This document shows positions 9,427-21,251 of a DNA stretch of 27,500 nt, piece after piece. Below the pieces are notes generated by a model that was not told the DNA's origin, did no database searches, and was given only the letters and a program-made list of their open reading frames with translations. Origin of the DNA: Glandiceps talaboti (Eukaryota > Hemichordata > Enteropneusta > Spengelidae); contig NC_135552.1 of assembly GCF_964340395.1 (NCBI RefSeq), positions 28,292,181 to 28,319,680 of the forward strand, in the 5' to 3' direction. A program made the translations under genes and the position numbers. Each line of letters starts with the position of its first letter. Position 1 is the first letter of the stretch.

Positions 9427-11891
9427 GTGTGTGCTTTGATATATTTTATTTATATCTTAATACCCTTTGGGCAGAAAGAAACCATATCATTACGTTCAAC
9501 GATGATGATGGCAGTCACGGATCATCAGAAATCTTTGACTTTATAAAGGTCAACAGAGAGATGACCGCAACCTTGCAGTTATCCGCGAGAAAGTTTTAAT
9601 TAGTATAACTGCAATGTACTTTAACAATGGTGATCACAGGTGAATACAGAAATCGGATGTATTTGTATATTAGCTTTTCAAACACTTGGTGTTTACAGCT
9701 TGCAGTCAAACTAGTATCAATTGATTATACATTCAAATAACTACTCAAAATGTATTGTTTTAGAATGTTTACGTCATCGGTACAATATTTATAAACAAAA
9801 GAAAGAGAAAATTAGGGAAACGCATATATTAATCAACAAACCTTAAAAATGACCAGACATACCGGCAAAAACATAAACTCGAAGTTGACCACAAACAAAA
9901 AGGGCGGCTAATGTTGACAGAACAGATACTATATTTTTATGGAACGGATGACGTAATATGCGCAGAGAGTCTCAAAAATGTTGAAAGTACGCACTGAATC
10001 AGTATGGGAAACGTCTGTGCTTTAGGCCAAAGCATGATCGACCGATTGTAAATCGTGATATCACCCCCTCTTAATAACGCTATAGTTAACGCTGTAAAAG
10101 ACAACTCAGATACTTGGCGCACTTTCTTACTTAGCGCCTATATACCTAATCAATAATCAGGAGCACTTTCATACGTAACCTAAGACTGGACAGGAAACCA
10201 TGCATGTAGGAAAATATTGAGGAAATACATTCAGTATTGAGTGTATAATTCAACCCCCAGACTTACACGATACTTAATCGATTGAATACTGATTTCAAAA
10301 GCATGTCTGTATGTAGTCTTTAGGCCGAAGAGTGAATACAAATGGGCAAATTATTGTAAAACAGATTTTTTTTTCGAATTCGAAAGTTGGCCGATATGTC
10401 GCCCACAAAATACGTTTATGTGAAAGGACGGGAGTAACATTATTTTTGCAACTTTGATATCGACATTCTAATATTTAAACTTAACCGATCTGAAAATATA
10501 ACCGAAATTCTTACAATCTATTTAGTCTACTTTAAATGGCCATATTTTGGTTTATCCTCTCATTGCTTACCTTTCTCATTCGCCGTCTGGTACGCATGTC
10601 CACTGAGTGAAGTGCTTCTTGTTTGTTAACAAAGACGGTGCATCATGCCGCTCATACTATGTAAGCTCTTTGGGGCGAGATCAATAGTTCAATGTTGGAT
10701 GGAAAAACTCCCCACCCCTTCTAACTTAATTGGCAAAAATTGAAATTTATTCCATGTAGCACAATCAATTTCAAATCAATATGTAGTAGTATGTAATGCT
10801 ATGAATACAAAGACAGAATGTACTGAGGAAAACATAGCTCTTTTAGTGACACTTTGATGTATTTCAGTGCCGTGCAATAAATAGTGAAAAATCTTCCTTT
10901 TCTCAATTTGGCATTATTTTTAGAAATCGTTTTTGCAAGATGCAAACTAAAATGGTCCCCCTAACTAAAGTAATTAACTTTTTATCCTACTTATTGAACT
11001 ATTGATCTCGTCTCATACCCATTCACGTTGAATTTAGCTTAAGTTCATAGGACGACGCTAGAGTTTACTTGACGCTTTCGCAAAGCATGTATAATATTTA
11101 TATTGAGAAACAAAGCCTTGTGTGAGCGTCTGTAGTTACTGCCAATGTTTACTTAGCGTGGGACCCCAAGACATATATGTATGAATCAGACGTCCGCTAT
11201 ACTTTCAACATTGGCTTAAAGAGCTGCGAGTATGTATTGTTGCAGTAAAACCAAATTTCAAAATGTCAACACGAAGCTTATGTATTTAAAGAACAAATTG
11301 TTGACAATCTTTCTATAGTTATTACCATCTACTTTTCTGAGATCAAAACAGAGTTTGAATCGAAAATCAAATGTGATTTGGCTGTCCAGAACGTGATGTG
11401 GAGAAATCTCAACCATCACTGTTCCAGCGAGATTTGTTGTTTTATGGCGTTGAAAACAGCTGCTTTATTACCCACACCAGCTTGTAAACGATGTATACAC
11501 TCTATAAAACCAAACCATTGTATTTGTACCCCTTTTTAATGGAACTTTTAATTTTTTAAAAATATACTTTATAGGGTAATGCGTCATTTAGCATTAAGTT
11601 TATAACTTGATTCGTCGTTAGCACATACCTTTTTGTGCATTACGTACTGTTTATGACAGTTTACTTGCATTTATCTTGTTATTTAGATATATATTTTTAT
11701 CACTGTGCAACATGAGGCGATTTCGTATGACGCTTGCATATACACGAAATACATTAACTTCTAACCTTAAAACCTATGTACACCAAGGAAATACATTGAT
11801 CAAAATCAAGGAAGGGACTGTGTACGGTTTTATTTTACACTGTCTAAAGATAGCGCTCATTTCATAAAAGGAATGTATTTTGAACGCTTTC
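9427..11891. other. No recognised gene
   Basis: About 2.4 kb of unique AT-rich sequence. Short frames (for example 9937-10122 minus, 11676-11867 plus) show no domain, signal peptide or splice context. Confidence 0.5.

Positions 11892-11974
<83 letters not shown>
11892..11974 (+). repeat. (CTGT)n microsatellite
   Basis: About 20 uninterrupted units. Confidence 0.97.
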
Positions 11975-11976
<2 letters not shown>

Positions 11977-14291
11977 ACGTGTAACTGTGTATAGGTGTGT
12001 GCACTTGTATACTCGTATTTTGATATCGTATATCCTTACCAGTTCGATCACATGATGTAAATAACATGTTTTATTTTTACTACTCTTAAAGTATTTTTCT
12101 ATAAATGAACATTTCTCATTACCTATATATTATTATTTGACATGGTAGATGTAGAGACTGCTATTACCAGCTAACCGTAAAGCTATAAAATGTACTTAAT
12201 ACACTTAGAAACTCCCCCGCATATCGAATGACTGTAATTATAAACGAATGTTTAAACAGCTGGAAGTTAAAAAAACTTGCCACTCAAATCATGCTCACTT
12301 AAAAGGTATTGACATATATTTAGAAGCATTTTTACCATGGAGACTTTATGGGTTACGATTTTTTCTCACAGGCGTATTGGTAATATACTTAGTATAGTAA
12401 AACACTTATCTGAATGCTAATTTTAATCTAAATGTGCACGTGATCTCACTGTTTTGGAAAACACTATTTTAGGGTCGTTTTAGAAAACACCACTTCACTT
12501 GAAGTTCGGGGGATCACTTTAGAAAAACAAGATAAGTGTCATTTCGGTGCCGTGAAATGACTCCTGTAATTTGCCGAACTCTTCTACTGTGGGAGAGGGA
12601 CACCTCTTCCCGTACCCTCCCACTATCGGTATTTTCAACATATATGCACACGTCATGTGCACTATTTCTAAAATAAGAAATTCAAACATTTCGTACTTGG
12701 GTTTATTGTATTTAAGAATGCCTATCTGTACGTGTATTACGTTAGGGTTAGGGTTAGCTTTCATTTTTCATTGAATATTATATGTTGATAAGCAATCACG
12801 GCAGTTTTAACTGAATATTTCAACTGGCCATTTGTGTTTTAATCAAATTGTCATTCTCAAGATAAAAACTTGTTCTGAATGAAATTGTAGAACAGTATGG
12901 TATTGACTACACCTGAATATGAACGGAAGCTATAAAACATTGAAAATAATGTACTTATATTAATACACTGCACTCAGAATTGTAATTTGATTCTGCGAAT
13001 TTTTGTTACGTCATCTTATACCGAAGTGTATAACACCACAAACAGGTATATGTACGGTACCATAGGTAGCATTATCAGAAATTAGCTTATGTTGCTTTCA
13101 TTTGCTAATTTTGTAAAGACCAATTTTGATAGAGAATTGTAACGTATGTAAGGCGTCTCTCGTGGATTTATGCTGAGTACTGAGATACCTTCCGAAAATA
13201 GATTGCAGATAAACACGTACAGAAAAAGTAAAAAATTGTAAATTATGCCCTTAAATAACAATATTGATGTTTATTATGTTACAGAATCATCAGAATAGTA
13301 AGACTCTATATACTTTATACATAAAGTGATAATAATTATCAAACATATGCGTGGGATGGGAATGGGGGATCAGTTTGGAAAATGTGGCCTCTACTGTGAG
13401 GTCACGTTGACTTTGGTCAACCTATAAGTTGGTAGCATGAACGATCCAGGAGTTCATTCCGCTGATGTCATAGCGAGTGATGGCTCAACCTTTCAGACTG
13501 CGGAAGCTGGGGGGGGGGGGGCAGTTTTAGGAAACCCATATTCAAGTTTAAAACACCGCCCCAGTCGGTTAAAAATGATCGGCCCCTAAAAATGACCCGC
13601 CAGTAATGGTAGAACTTTCTAATAGCAAACACTGATGGAGCAGATCTGCATTATTTCATCATTATTGTTACAAGCCATAAGCTTATATATTGAAAATCAA
13701 ACGTTAATGTACTAAAACATTCTTTCATCAGGGATCGGCAAATAAAAGTCCAAAGAAAGAACCCAACCTATTATTTCAACTTTGAAATTTGCTTATAATT
13801 TATTCAGAACTGTAGAGAATGATTTTCCCGCGTTTTAGAGTAGCATATGGATTAATAACATTAAAAGTGCTGCGGCCTCTCCTGATTGGTCAATATAGAA
13901 TTGTGTCGAGTTGTTTGACGCAAAGCATGCTTATATACAATTTCCGCTTTCCAGACATGTCAACAGTGCTTTTGATGGGGTGTTGTATTGTTGCGAAATA
14001 AGTCGGTATAACGTACTTCTCAACATATTTGAACAGATATGACACTGAAAACTACTTGTGGCTCCGTTTGATGACAACGTATTTATTCAATCACCTGCGT
14101 TCCTTAGTACAGAAGTGGACAACAGATCGTGGCAATTAAAATCGCACGTGATAAAATAGTAGGCCACTATATTTCGAGATATTTCTCTATTTTGGCACCA
14201 CGCGGTGGCGACTTTATTCACGGATCTCTACTTAACTCATTGTTAAAACGTAAAAGTAGGGGTATTAACCATCGGTGAAATAGTTCACACT
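11975..14291. other. No recognised gene
   Basis: Unique AT-rich DNA with a TTAGGG run at 12741 and an 11-G run near 13510. Segments at about 12470-12520 and 13520-13610 (TTTAGAAAACACC, GATCGGCCCCTAAAAATGACC) resemble each other in style, as dispersed repeats do. The hairpin GTTGAC/GTCAAC lies near 13406. Frames at 12519-12774 and 13819-14001 have no recognisable domain. Confidence 0.45.
12741..12757 (+). repeat. Short TTAGGG (telomere-type) run
   Basis: GTTAGGGTTAGGGTTAG is about 2.7 units of the metazoan telomere motif, far too short for a telomere. It may be an interstitial remnant or chance. Confidence 0.6.
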
Positions 14292-14362
14292 GTTGTTCGT
14301 GTAATCATTATTGCGGATATCAATGGTATACCACCGTATAGAGTGGTTCAATCACGAACAAC
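14292..14362 (+). promoter_or_regulatory. Dyad upstream of the PAN exon
   Basis: A perfect 10-bp inverted repeat, GTTGTTCGTG (14292-14301) and CACGAACAAC (14353-14362), encloses 51 nt. The enclosed sequence includes the palindrome GGTATACC (14325-14332) and a TATAGAG-like motif. It ends about 90 bp before the ATG of the PAN exon, so it could be a promoter dyad or 5' UTR hairpin. No function is demonstrated. Confidence 0.25.
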
Positions 14363-14453
14363 TCTTCAGGTAGACGGCTTTCCCACCACGATTTGCGGTG
14401 ATTCTTGATAACGAAGGTAACGTACTCATCAAATCAGGACGGCACCTACTATC

Positions 14454-14819
14454 ATGTTTCTCGTAACAATAAAGGTGTGCTTGTCACAACTTCAACGATG
14501 CAGTCTCACACTCAGGCTGGAACTTGTTATCATTTTTCAAATGTTCATCTACGCCAGTGTCAGTGTCCAAACCTCAAGTATGTGTTCGGATATTGGTATA
14601 TTTTCACCGACGGCAGCTTTCCCGACAACAGACGATGTTATAGTCCGTGTGTTTAGCATTGAGGATTGCAGGACTAAATGTTTAGAGTCCGATTCATGTG
14701 AAACAATCGCATTCAACAGACGTCTGAGTTTATGCACACTGCTAAGTTTAAGCATTGACCGTGTGGAGAGTTCTACATATTTTGTAAACGGGGATCGACT
14801 GTTTCCTCGACCTACACAG
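14454..14819 (+). CDS. 5' coding exon: signal peptide-like segment plus PAN/apple domain
   Basis: This exon encodes 122 residues of a secreted or membrane-anchored extracellular protein. The ATG at 14454 is the first Met after an in-frame TAA at 14418 and has A at -3. Residues 1-42 look like a long signal peptide: a weakly basic start, then a hydrophobic core around residues 22-39 (LELVIIFQMFIYASVSV). Residues 44-113 match the PAN/apple pattern: Cys44, the helix pair SIEDCRTKC (Cys72, Cys76), DSCETIAFN (Cys82, then the usual hydrophobic-Phe strand) and SLC (Cys94), ending STYFVNG. PAN modules bind proteins or carbohydrates in extracellular and matrix proteins. The exon ends CAG|GTAGGT, a near-perfect donor in phase 0, which matches the phase of the EGF exon downstream. 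Only five cysteines are present, so one has no partner inside the domain. An undetected upstream exon is possible. The domain call is made by eye, without a profile search. Confidence 0.75.
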
Positions 14820-14912
14820 GTAGGTGATATATATGTTACATCCCATCGATCAAACTGTCCAATTCACGCAATTTTGACCAGTCCAGGAGATTGTCAATCT
14901 TATGCAAATTAG
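14820..14912 (+). CDS. In-frame extension of the PAN exon into intron
   Basis: If the donor at 14819/14820 is not used, the frame stays open for 30 more codons (VGDIYVTSHRSNCPIHAILT onward) to TAG at 14910-14912. It adds two cysteines. An intron-retained transcript would give a short secreted PAN-only protein. The strong donor and the phase-matched EGF exon make splicing the more likely main form. Confidence 0.2.
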   Translation, partial: VGDIYVTSHRSNCPIHAILTSPGDCQSYAN

Positions 14913-15356
14913 AGTATACATATTACGATTTAAAAGAAATGAAATTAAGTCGTCCTTCCAAATATGCGTTGGGGGAGGGGGTTGTTGCATCTCACAGAAA
15001 CCTTATCACCTTTAATGCCACTAGAACCTGGATTGATATCTTTTAGTAACGTACAATGAAGAGCAGGTATCAATATGACTCTCAATGCTGATTCAAGAAT
15101 CTTTTTCGTTTCCAAATGTAATTAATTCCTTCTGTAGAGGAATTTTACTCTTTTGAACATTTAGTGACGAAATATGTTTGTAAATATGTGACCGGATAGT
15201 GAATTGCCTAACGTCAATCGCAATATGTTACTTACTGCTTTAACTCAGTAAGTTTATCACTCGATATCACTATTAAACTCGCACCACATTTCAATGTTAT
15301 GTTTCAATGTTACAGTGATATTAATGTTAAACACATTTGTTTATGTGTTATAGAAA
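14913..15356. other. Intronic, nothing recognised
   Basis: Unique AT-rich sequence including GGGGGAGGGGG near 14970. No exon-like segment was noticed. Confidence 0.5.
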
Positions 15357-15411
15357 TTGACCAGTTCATGCACTGGGCAATTTACCTATACCCATTTCAT
15401 GAACTGGACAA
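15357..15411. repeat. 14-bp inverted repeat (hairpin)
   Basis: TTGACCAGTTCATG (15357-15370) pairs with CATGAACTGGACAA (15398-15411) with one mismatch and a 27-nt loop. A third, partial arm (TATGAACTGACGG) follows near 15433. It is a possible foldback remnant or structured RNA in the intron. Confidence 0.6.
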
Positions 15412-15674
15412 CAAGCTTATATTGCCTATTCTATGAACTGACGGTTGGACTGTAAGGAGAACTAAAGGTAGATACCTTAAATGGCAAAGAGAGAGTGAGA
15501 GAGAGTTTGATATAGAGAGGGTAAAGCTACCAAAATCAGTGCAAGCGTGTCAGTGTCATGAAGCAAGTTAGCCCCCATGGTTAAAATGCAAGCCAGTTAT
15601 GTAGTAGCAAGAGGCTTAGCATGTATGTCAATTCAGTCACGTAAAACCATAGACGTTAGAGGAGTCTATTGTAA

Positions 15675-15830
15675 AACAACACCACACCACACCACATCAC
15701 ACCACACCACACCACACCACACCACACCACACCACACCACATCATACCGTGTCTTACCACACCACACCACACCACACCACACCACATCATACCGTGTCTT
15801 ACCACACCACACCATACCGTGTCTTACCTT
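15675..15830 (+). repeat. (ACCAC)n pentanucleotide array with longer period
   Basis: CCACA/ACCAC units are interrupted three times by ATACCGTGTCTTACC (near 15745, 15789 and 15813). The pentamer and a longer composite unit have therefore been duplicated together. It lies in the inferred intron. Confidence 0.93.
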
Positions 15831-16456
15831 ATCAAATATGTACTTGGCCTATAAAATACCTTACCATATTCACTTGTAAGTTCACTAACCCCACTAAATA
15901 TAAACCATTATGCCATGTTCAAAACTACAGAACCACACAATCCATTAAAGAGCGATGAGATGTTAGTATGTTGTAGTACATTTTATAGTCCACTAAATTA
16001 CAAATGAGTTGAAAAAAAAGTCGTACTGTAAACAAATGTAGTATAAAACAATATATCGCTTTGAAAAATTAACTCTAGAAAGCAAAAGATAACACACGAG
16101 TCTTTCCGAAGATTCCCGAGTTATGAAAGAAGTCGTTTTATATGAATTCAAAGGTTACGTTGTCCATTCTAACTAACGATATAAGAAAGACATTTTGTTT
16201 TTTCACAATTTAGTTAAATATTTGAATAACGTAATGCTTCTGGTTCTCCAGAGTAGATCTTGATTGGTCGAAAACACATCACCCTAGCAACAGGGGTCAT
16301 GACACCAAGTAGTGAATTTAAATAAAATACACACGTACTTATTTACTGAATAATCTTTGTTGAGTTACTCTCGAATAGCGTATTCAATGTTAATTGTTAT
16401 TTGATTGTGAGTATAGTTTAGAATTCAGTTATCTCCCCTTGACTTTTCACCTTTCC
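15831..16456. other. Intronic, nothing recognised
   Basis: Unique AT-rich sequence. Confidence 0.5.
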
Positions 16457-16528
16457 CTGTGTACATTTCAGAAGCTGTGTACATTTCAGAAGCTGTGTAC
16501 ATTTCAGAAGCTGTGTACATTTCTGAAA
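16457..16528 (+). repeat. 18-bp tandem repeat, four copies
   Basis: CTGTGTACATTTCAGAAG at 16457, 16475, 16493 and 16511. The last copy has two differences (TTCTGAAA), and a more degenerate partial copy follows. Confidence 0.93.
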
Positions 16529-17529
16529 CTGAATACATCCATAGCTGTGTGATTACATAAAAGCCTAAACTGATACATTATGATTGTCGAGGAGAAAGGT
16601 GTATAGAATCAGCTTCAAGATTTAGAAATTAATTGCAGATATAATATCACTCGTTAAACACTTGTAAAGATGGCTAATTGGCAATGCAAACTGAAACACA
16701 TTTATCGTCATTTAAGGCTATTTCGCTATTAATGTTTACAAATCATTTTAGGCTGTCTTTTAGTGAAAGAGTTATCTTTCTCACGATATGACAAGTGACT
16801 TCCTATACGTGAAAGAAGGAACATTATGTCAGATGTCACCTTCAATGACTTATCCAATGGTAGGGAAATGAAGACTCTTCTCAAATGTACAATCATATAT
16901 GGTCCTATTGTACTGGTACAATTGACTACACACAAATACAATGTCCACCCACTCATCTTCTCGTGTTCACGTTTTGTTGCCGCATGTTTCAAATCATTTG
17001 ATCACGCCGTAGGGAACAGGACTAATACTCTTGATTATGGAGGTACAGTCGTTGCAAGACAAGGTCGTAGGCAATCTAATTTTACCACTGGGGAATGAAA
17101 TTGAATGAACGTTGTTGTCGACAGCATCAATCTTTCGATCTGCTCAAATATTCACTCGCGATCGGTTCGGTTTGAACGAGTAATAGCTGTTGTCTAGATT
17201 CTATCGTTCCTAACGTTTCGATTTTATCACTGTAGAACTTATTAAGTACTATATTTGTACGGTATTCTCTATCAGCAATTTGTTCTCCAGTATTTGTAAA
17301 TTCATTATTACAAGGTTTATCAGCTCTTTTGATCAATCACAGACACGTCTTACTTGTCTGTGGATCAATCAAATGGCCACTCAGTGTAGATTTACATGTC
17401 CACATCATAGTTTACATGTTGTCTGATCTATGTTATTCGACTGTTGTCATCAGTGTTTGCACAGATAGACTGCAAGTTGAATGTGAATTCACAGAGAGAC
17501 AGAAAGACATACAAGCAGGCAGTACAGTG
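16529..17529. other. Intronic, two short open frames, no recognised exon
   Basis: Frames at 16826-17098 (plus) and 17127-17336 (minus) have no domain that I recognise. The stretch 17338-17361 holds a hairpin CACAGACA/TGTCTGTG flanked by direct repeats GATCAATC (17331, 17363). Confidence 0.4.
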
Positions 17530-18856
<1,327 letters not shown>

Positions 18857-18980
18857 TGTATGTCTGTATGTCTGTATGTATGTATGTATGTATGTATGTA
18901 TGTATGTATGTATGTATGTATGTATGTATGTATGTATGTATGTATGTATGTATGTATGTATGTATGTATGTATGTGTGTG

Positions 18981-19072
<92 letters not shown>

Positions 19073-19126
19073 CGTCCGTCCGTCCGTCCGTCCGTCCGTC
19101 CGTCTGTCTGTCTGTCTGTCTGTCTA
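18857..19126 (+). repeat. (GTAT)n-(GTCT)n-(GTCC)n-(GTCT)n compound microsatellite
   Basis: 270 bp: about 29 GTAT units, a short GT bridge, about 21 GTCT, about 9 GTCC, then about 6 GTCT. The motifs are in discrete blocks, each one base different from its neighbour. It ends about 190 bp before the EGF exon, inside the inferred intron. Confidence 0.97.
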
Positions 19127-19314
19127 GCTAGAAATCTACCTCCAGACACAACATTCCAAAATAAAACTGGTAAGTCACGATATACATATGCATGTATAAC
19201 ATGAAGAGATAGTCTTTGATTTCGTTTTAAGCTTATTGTTAAACCTTGAGATACAATTAAAACAAAACCAGCCAGTATTAAAATTAAAATGTTAGTATTT
19301 CTCTAAATCGACAG

Positions 19315-19462
19315 ACTCAGTCGCTGCCTGAAACAAGTGCATGTGACGACTACCCCTGTGGTGAGCATGGTCTCTGTGGGTTAGATTGCGGTAGTGATGG
19401 ATATATTTGCCATTGTAATGAAAATTGGAGTGGAGCGGATTGCCGAACGGATCTCTTACTCG
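19315..19462 (+). CDS. Internal coding exon: one EGF-like domain
   Basis: The 148-nt exon follows an acceptor ending in ACAG at 19314; a second in-frame acceptor ending in TCAG lies at 19320. It ends CTCG|GTAAGG, a strong donor, in phase 1. Counting from 19315, cysteines are at residues 10, 15, 21, 25, 32, 34 and 43. The set 10-15-21-32-34-43 gives the six-cysteine EGF pattern with the diagnostic C-x-C (CHC) and C-x8-C (CNENWSGADC) containing the conserved Trp-Ser-Gly turn. Cys25 is an extra seventh cysteine. No calcium-binding DxD/NE lead-in is visible before the first Cys, so this is probably a non-calcium-binding EGF. Both possible starts are in phase 0, like the end of the PAN exon at 14819, so a direct PAN-EGF splice keeps the frame. 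EGF repeats act as extracellular spacers or protein-binding modules. Confidence 0.82.
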
Positions 19463-20562
19463 GTAAGGTTAAATCCATTGTAATGAATAGGCCCTTAATG
19501 GGAAATTGTTATTTATTATTTCTACTACGTATACGATGGCTGACTCGATTCCACATGCCAATTTGCAAAATAACAAGTGGGAAAGGGCAACTGTGATATT
19601 ACTACTTTTAGTTTTGTGTTGTTAGTCTTTCCGGCAATATAAATGCTGTTAATAACATTCCCGTGGGATCGTTCGTTACGATAACTGCGAATTGCTTAAT
19701 TGACTCTTTTGTGAGTGTTTGATTAATTTCATCCAACACGATTGAAAATTGTTTCATGAGAGACGATGTAAGCACAACATAACATCTCTACTCATATGAA
19801 CTAACATCGGATCTGTGTTGGATGAACCGAAAGATTAGTTACCAGTGTTGAAAACCACTTTAACGAAATAAGATATTAGAATTGTATATTGAGATGATTA
19901 TGTATAACAAACATATGTATAGGCAACTGTAAAATGTACTTGGATTTAAATAAAGTCATCGGAATAAATCAGCCCGACGTCCGGAATTGGGTAAATTGAA
20001 ACAATAAATCAGCCTGAGTCTGTGTTAGTCTTTTTCAAGGCTGTTACTCTATCAACTACATTATACTTAACTTACTCACACTTGTATCTTGGGCTTGTAA
20101 GTAGCTTGGAAACGGGAGAAGTTAGGATACTTGTACGGTTGAAATAGGTTAAAGGTCTATACGGTCTGTAACTTTATGCGATTTATGTGTTTACTGTCGT
20201 TTTATTTGGAAATTTAAGTGTTACTAATACAACCTATGAAATATGATGAATAGTGTCGAGTAAATGGTAGAGCTGTTCAGGTAGAATACCTCTTTGGGAC
20301 AAATTTCAGTCGTTGAAAATCAATAAACTTTGACACTTGAAACCTTGTCCATGGTCCTTTTGGATTAATAAAAGGCATTTGAGGTTAACTAACTTGTTTT
20401 CATGGAAATCGTCAATCTTTTATTTTCCCATAAAGTTAACACATAGTATTCGGCGGCCATATTGGATTATAAAATAACACCATTTTGATAACATTTTTAC
20501 CTATATTTCAAAAATGTGTACGGTGACTCCAGATTTTTTTATTGAGCTTAACTAATTAATCA
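19463..20562. other. Region downstream of EGF exon, no clear exon
   Basis: It starts with the GTAAGG donor. An acceptor-donor pair at about 20040-20096 leaves a short hydrophobic frame, but its end phase fits no later candidate. Otherwise it is unique AT-rich DNA. Confidence 0.4.
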
Positions 20563-20596
20563 ATCCATCCATCCATCCATCCATCCATCCGCCCAT

Positions 20597-20658
<62 letters not shown>
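20563..20658 (+). repeat. (ATCC)n-(AT)n compound microsatellite
   Basis: About 9 ATCC units with one GCCC variant, then about 30 AT units. Confidence 0.96.
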
Positions 20659-20663
<5 letters not shown>

Positions 20664-20682
20664 GTTAGCGAATACATTATTT

Positions 20683-21060
20683 TCAAGTGGTACTTTCCCC
20701 ACAATGCAATCTCCTACATGCATGGGAAATGAATCTGTAAATCATAATTAATACCATTATAAAACCAACGAATAGAAACAAAGTACAAGTCAAGGTTATA
20801 TATATATATGCCATGATTGTATAATCCCATATTGATATAATCCCTAAATCTGAAGTGTATGTCTTTTCCAGGAAGGCAATATTTTGATCGATAACTATAC
20901 ATATGATTTCAATTAAAGAATTGATTTGGGAACCATGTTTTATCGGAGAGCTTAATTCTTGAAATGAGAAATATTGAAAACGTGGGGAAAATTCACCGAG
21001 ATTATTTTGAAACGAACAAAAAAAAGTACATGAGTGAACTTGTAGAATAATGGTTATCAT
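20683..21060 (-). CDS. 125-codon open frame with one hydrophobic segment (doubtful)
   Basis: ATG-initiated and antisense to the PAN-EGF gene. The N-terminal 75 residues match nothing I recognise. Near the C-terminus lies a hydrophobic stretch (YIYITLTCTLFLFVGFIMVL) followed by basic residues (RFISHACRRLH), the layout of a single-pass membrane anchor. The length is above what AT-rich DNA usually allows by chance, but AT-rich antisense DNA readily encodes hydrophobic residues. No flanking support was found. Confidence 0.12.
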   Translation of the reverse strand: MITIILQVHSCTFFCSFQNNLGEFSPRFQYFSFQELSSPIKHGSQINSLIEIICIVIDQNIAFLEKTYTSDLGIISIWDYTIMAYIYITLTCTLFLFVGFIMVLIMIYRFISHACRRLHCGESTT

Positions 21061-21251
21061 GTCTCTATTTCAGAAAATGTTGACTCAATATGAAAATTGT
21101 TCATGATTTGGTAATTTGTTTTTGCAAACATATATGCCCAATGTATATTGAAAGTTAATGAGACAGAAAATTGGGAGAGGTAGCTACGGAAATGAATCTA
21201 AGAACGAATCATAAAAAAAACTGGATTGATCAAATATTCGTTGCGTTCCAG
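21061..21251. other. Spacer before minisatellite
   Basis: A good acceptor-like TCTCTATTTCAG ends near 21073. Joined to the EGF exon phase it would give a stop after six codons (ENVDSI), so it could end the gene. No polyadenylation hexamer follows closely. Confidence 0.2.

Noticed and set aside
14405-14656. Alternative overlapping frame across the PAN exon
   Set aside because: It lacks the PAN cysteine pattern and is a shadow frame. The frame from 14454 has the domain and the phase-matched donor.
15577-15958. Open frames rich in His-Thr-Pro
   Set aside because: Translations of the ACCAC array inside the inferred intron.
16826-17336. Two opposed frames of about 70-90 codons in the inferred intron
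   Set aside because: No domain, start context or splice signals, and lengths near chance for this much sequence.
20040-20096. Possible exon after the EGF exon (CYSINYIILNLLTLVSWA) with a GTAAGT donor
   Set aside because: The acceptor ends in AAG, which is weak, and the end phase leads to a stop with the next candidate. The peptide is an unlikely continuation of an extracellular domain.
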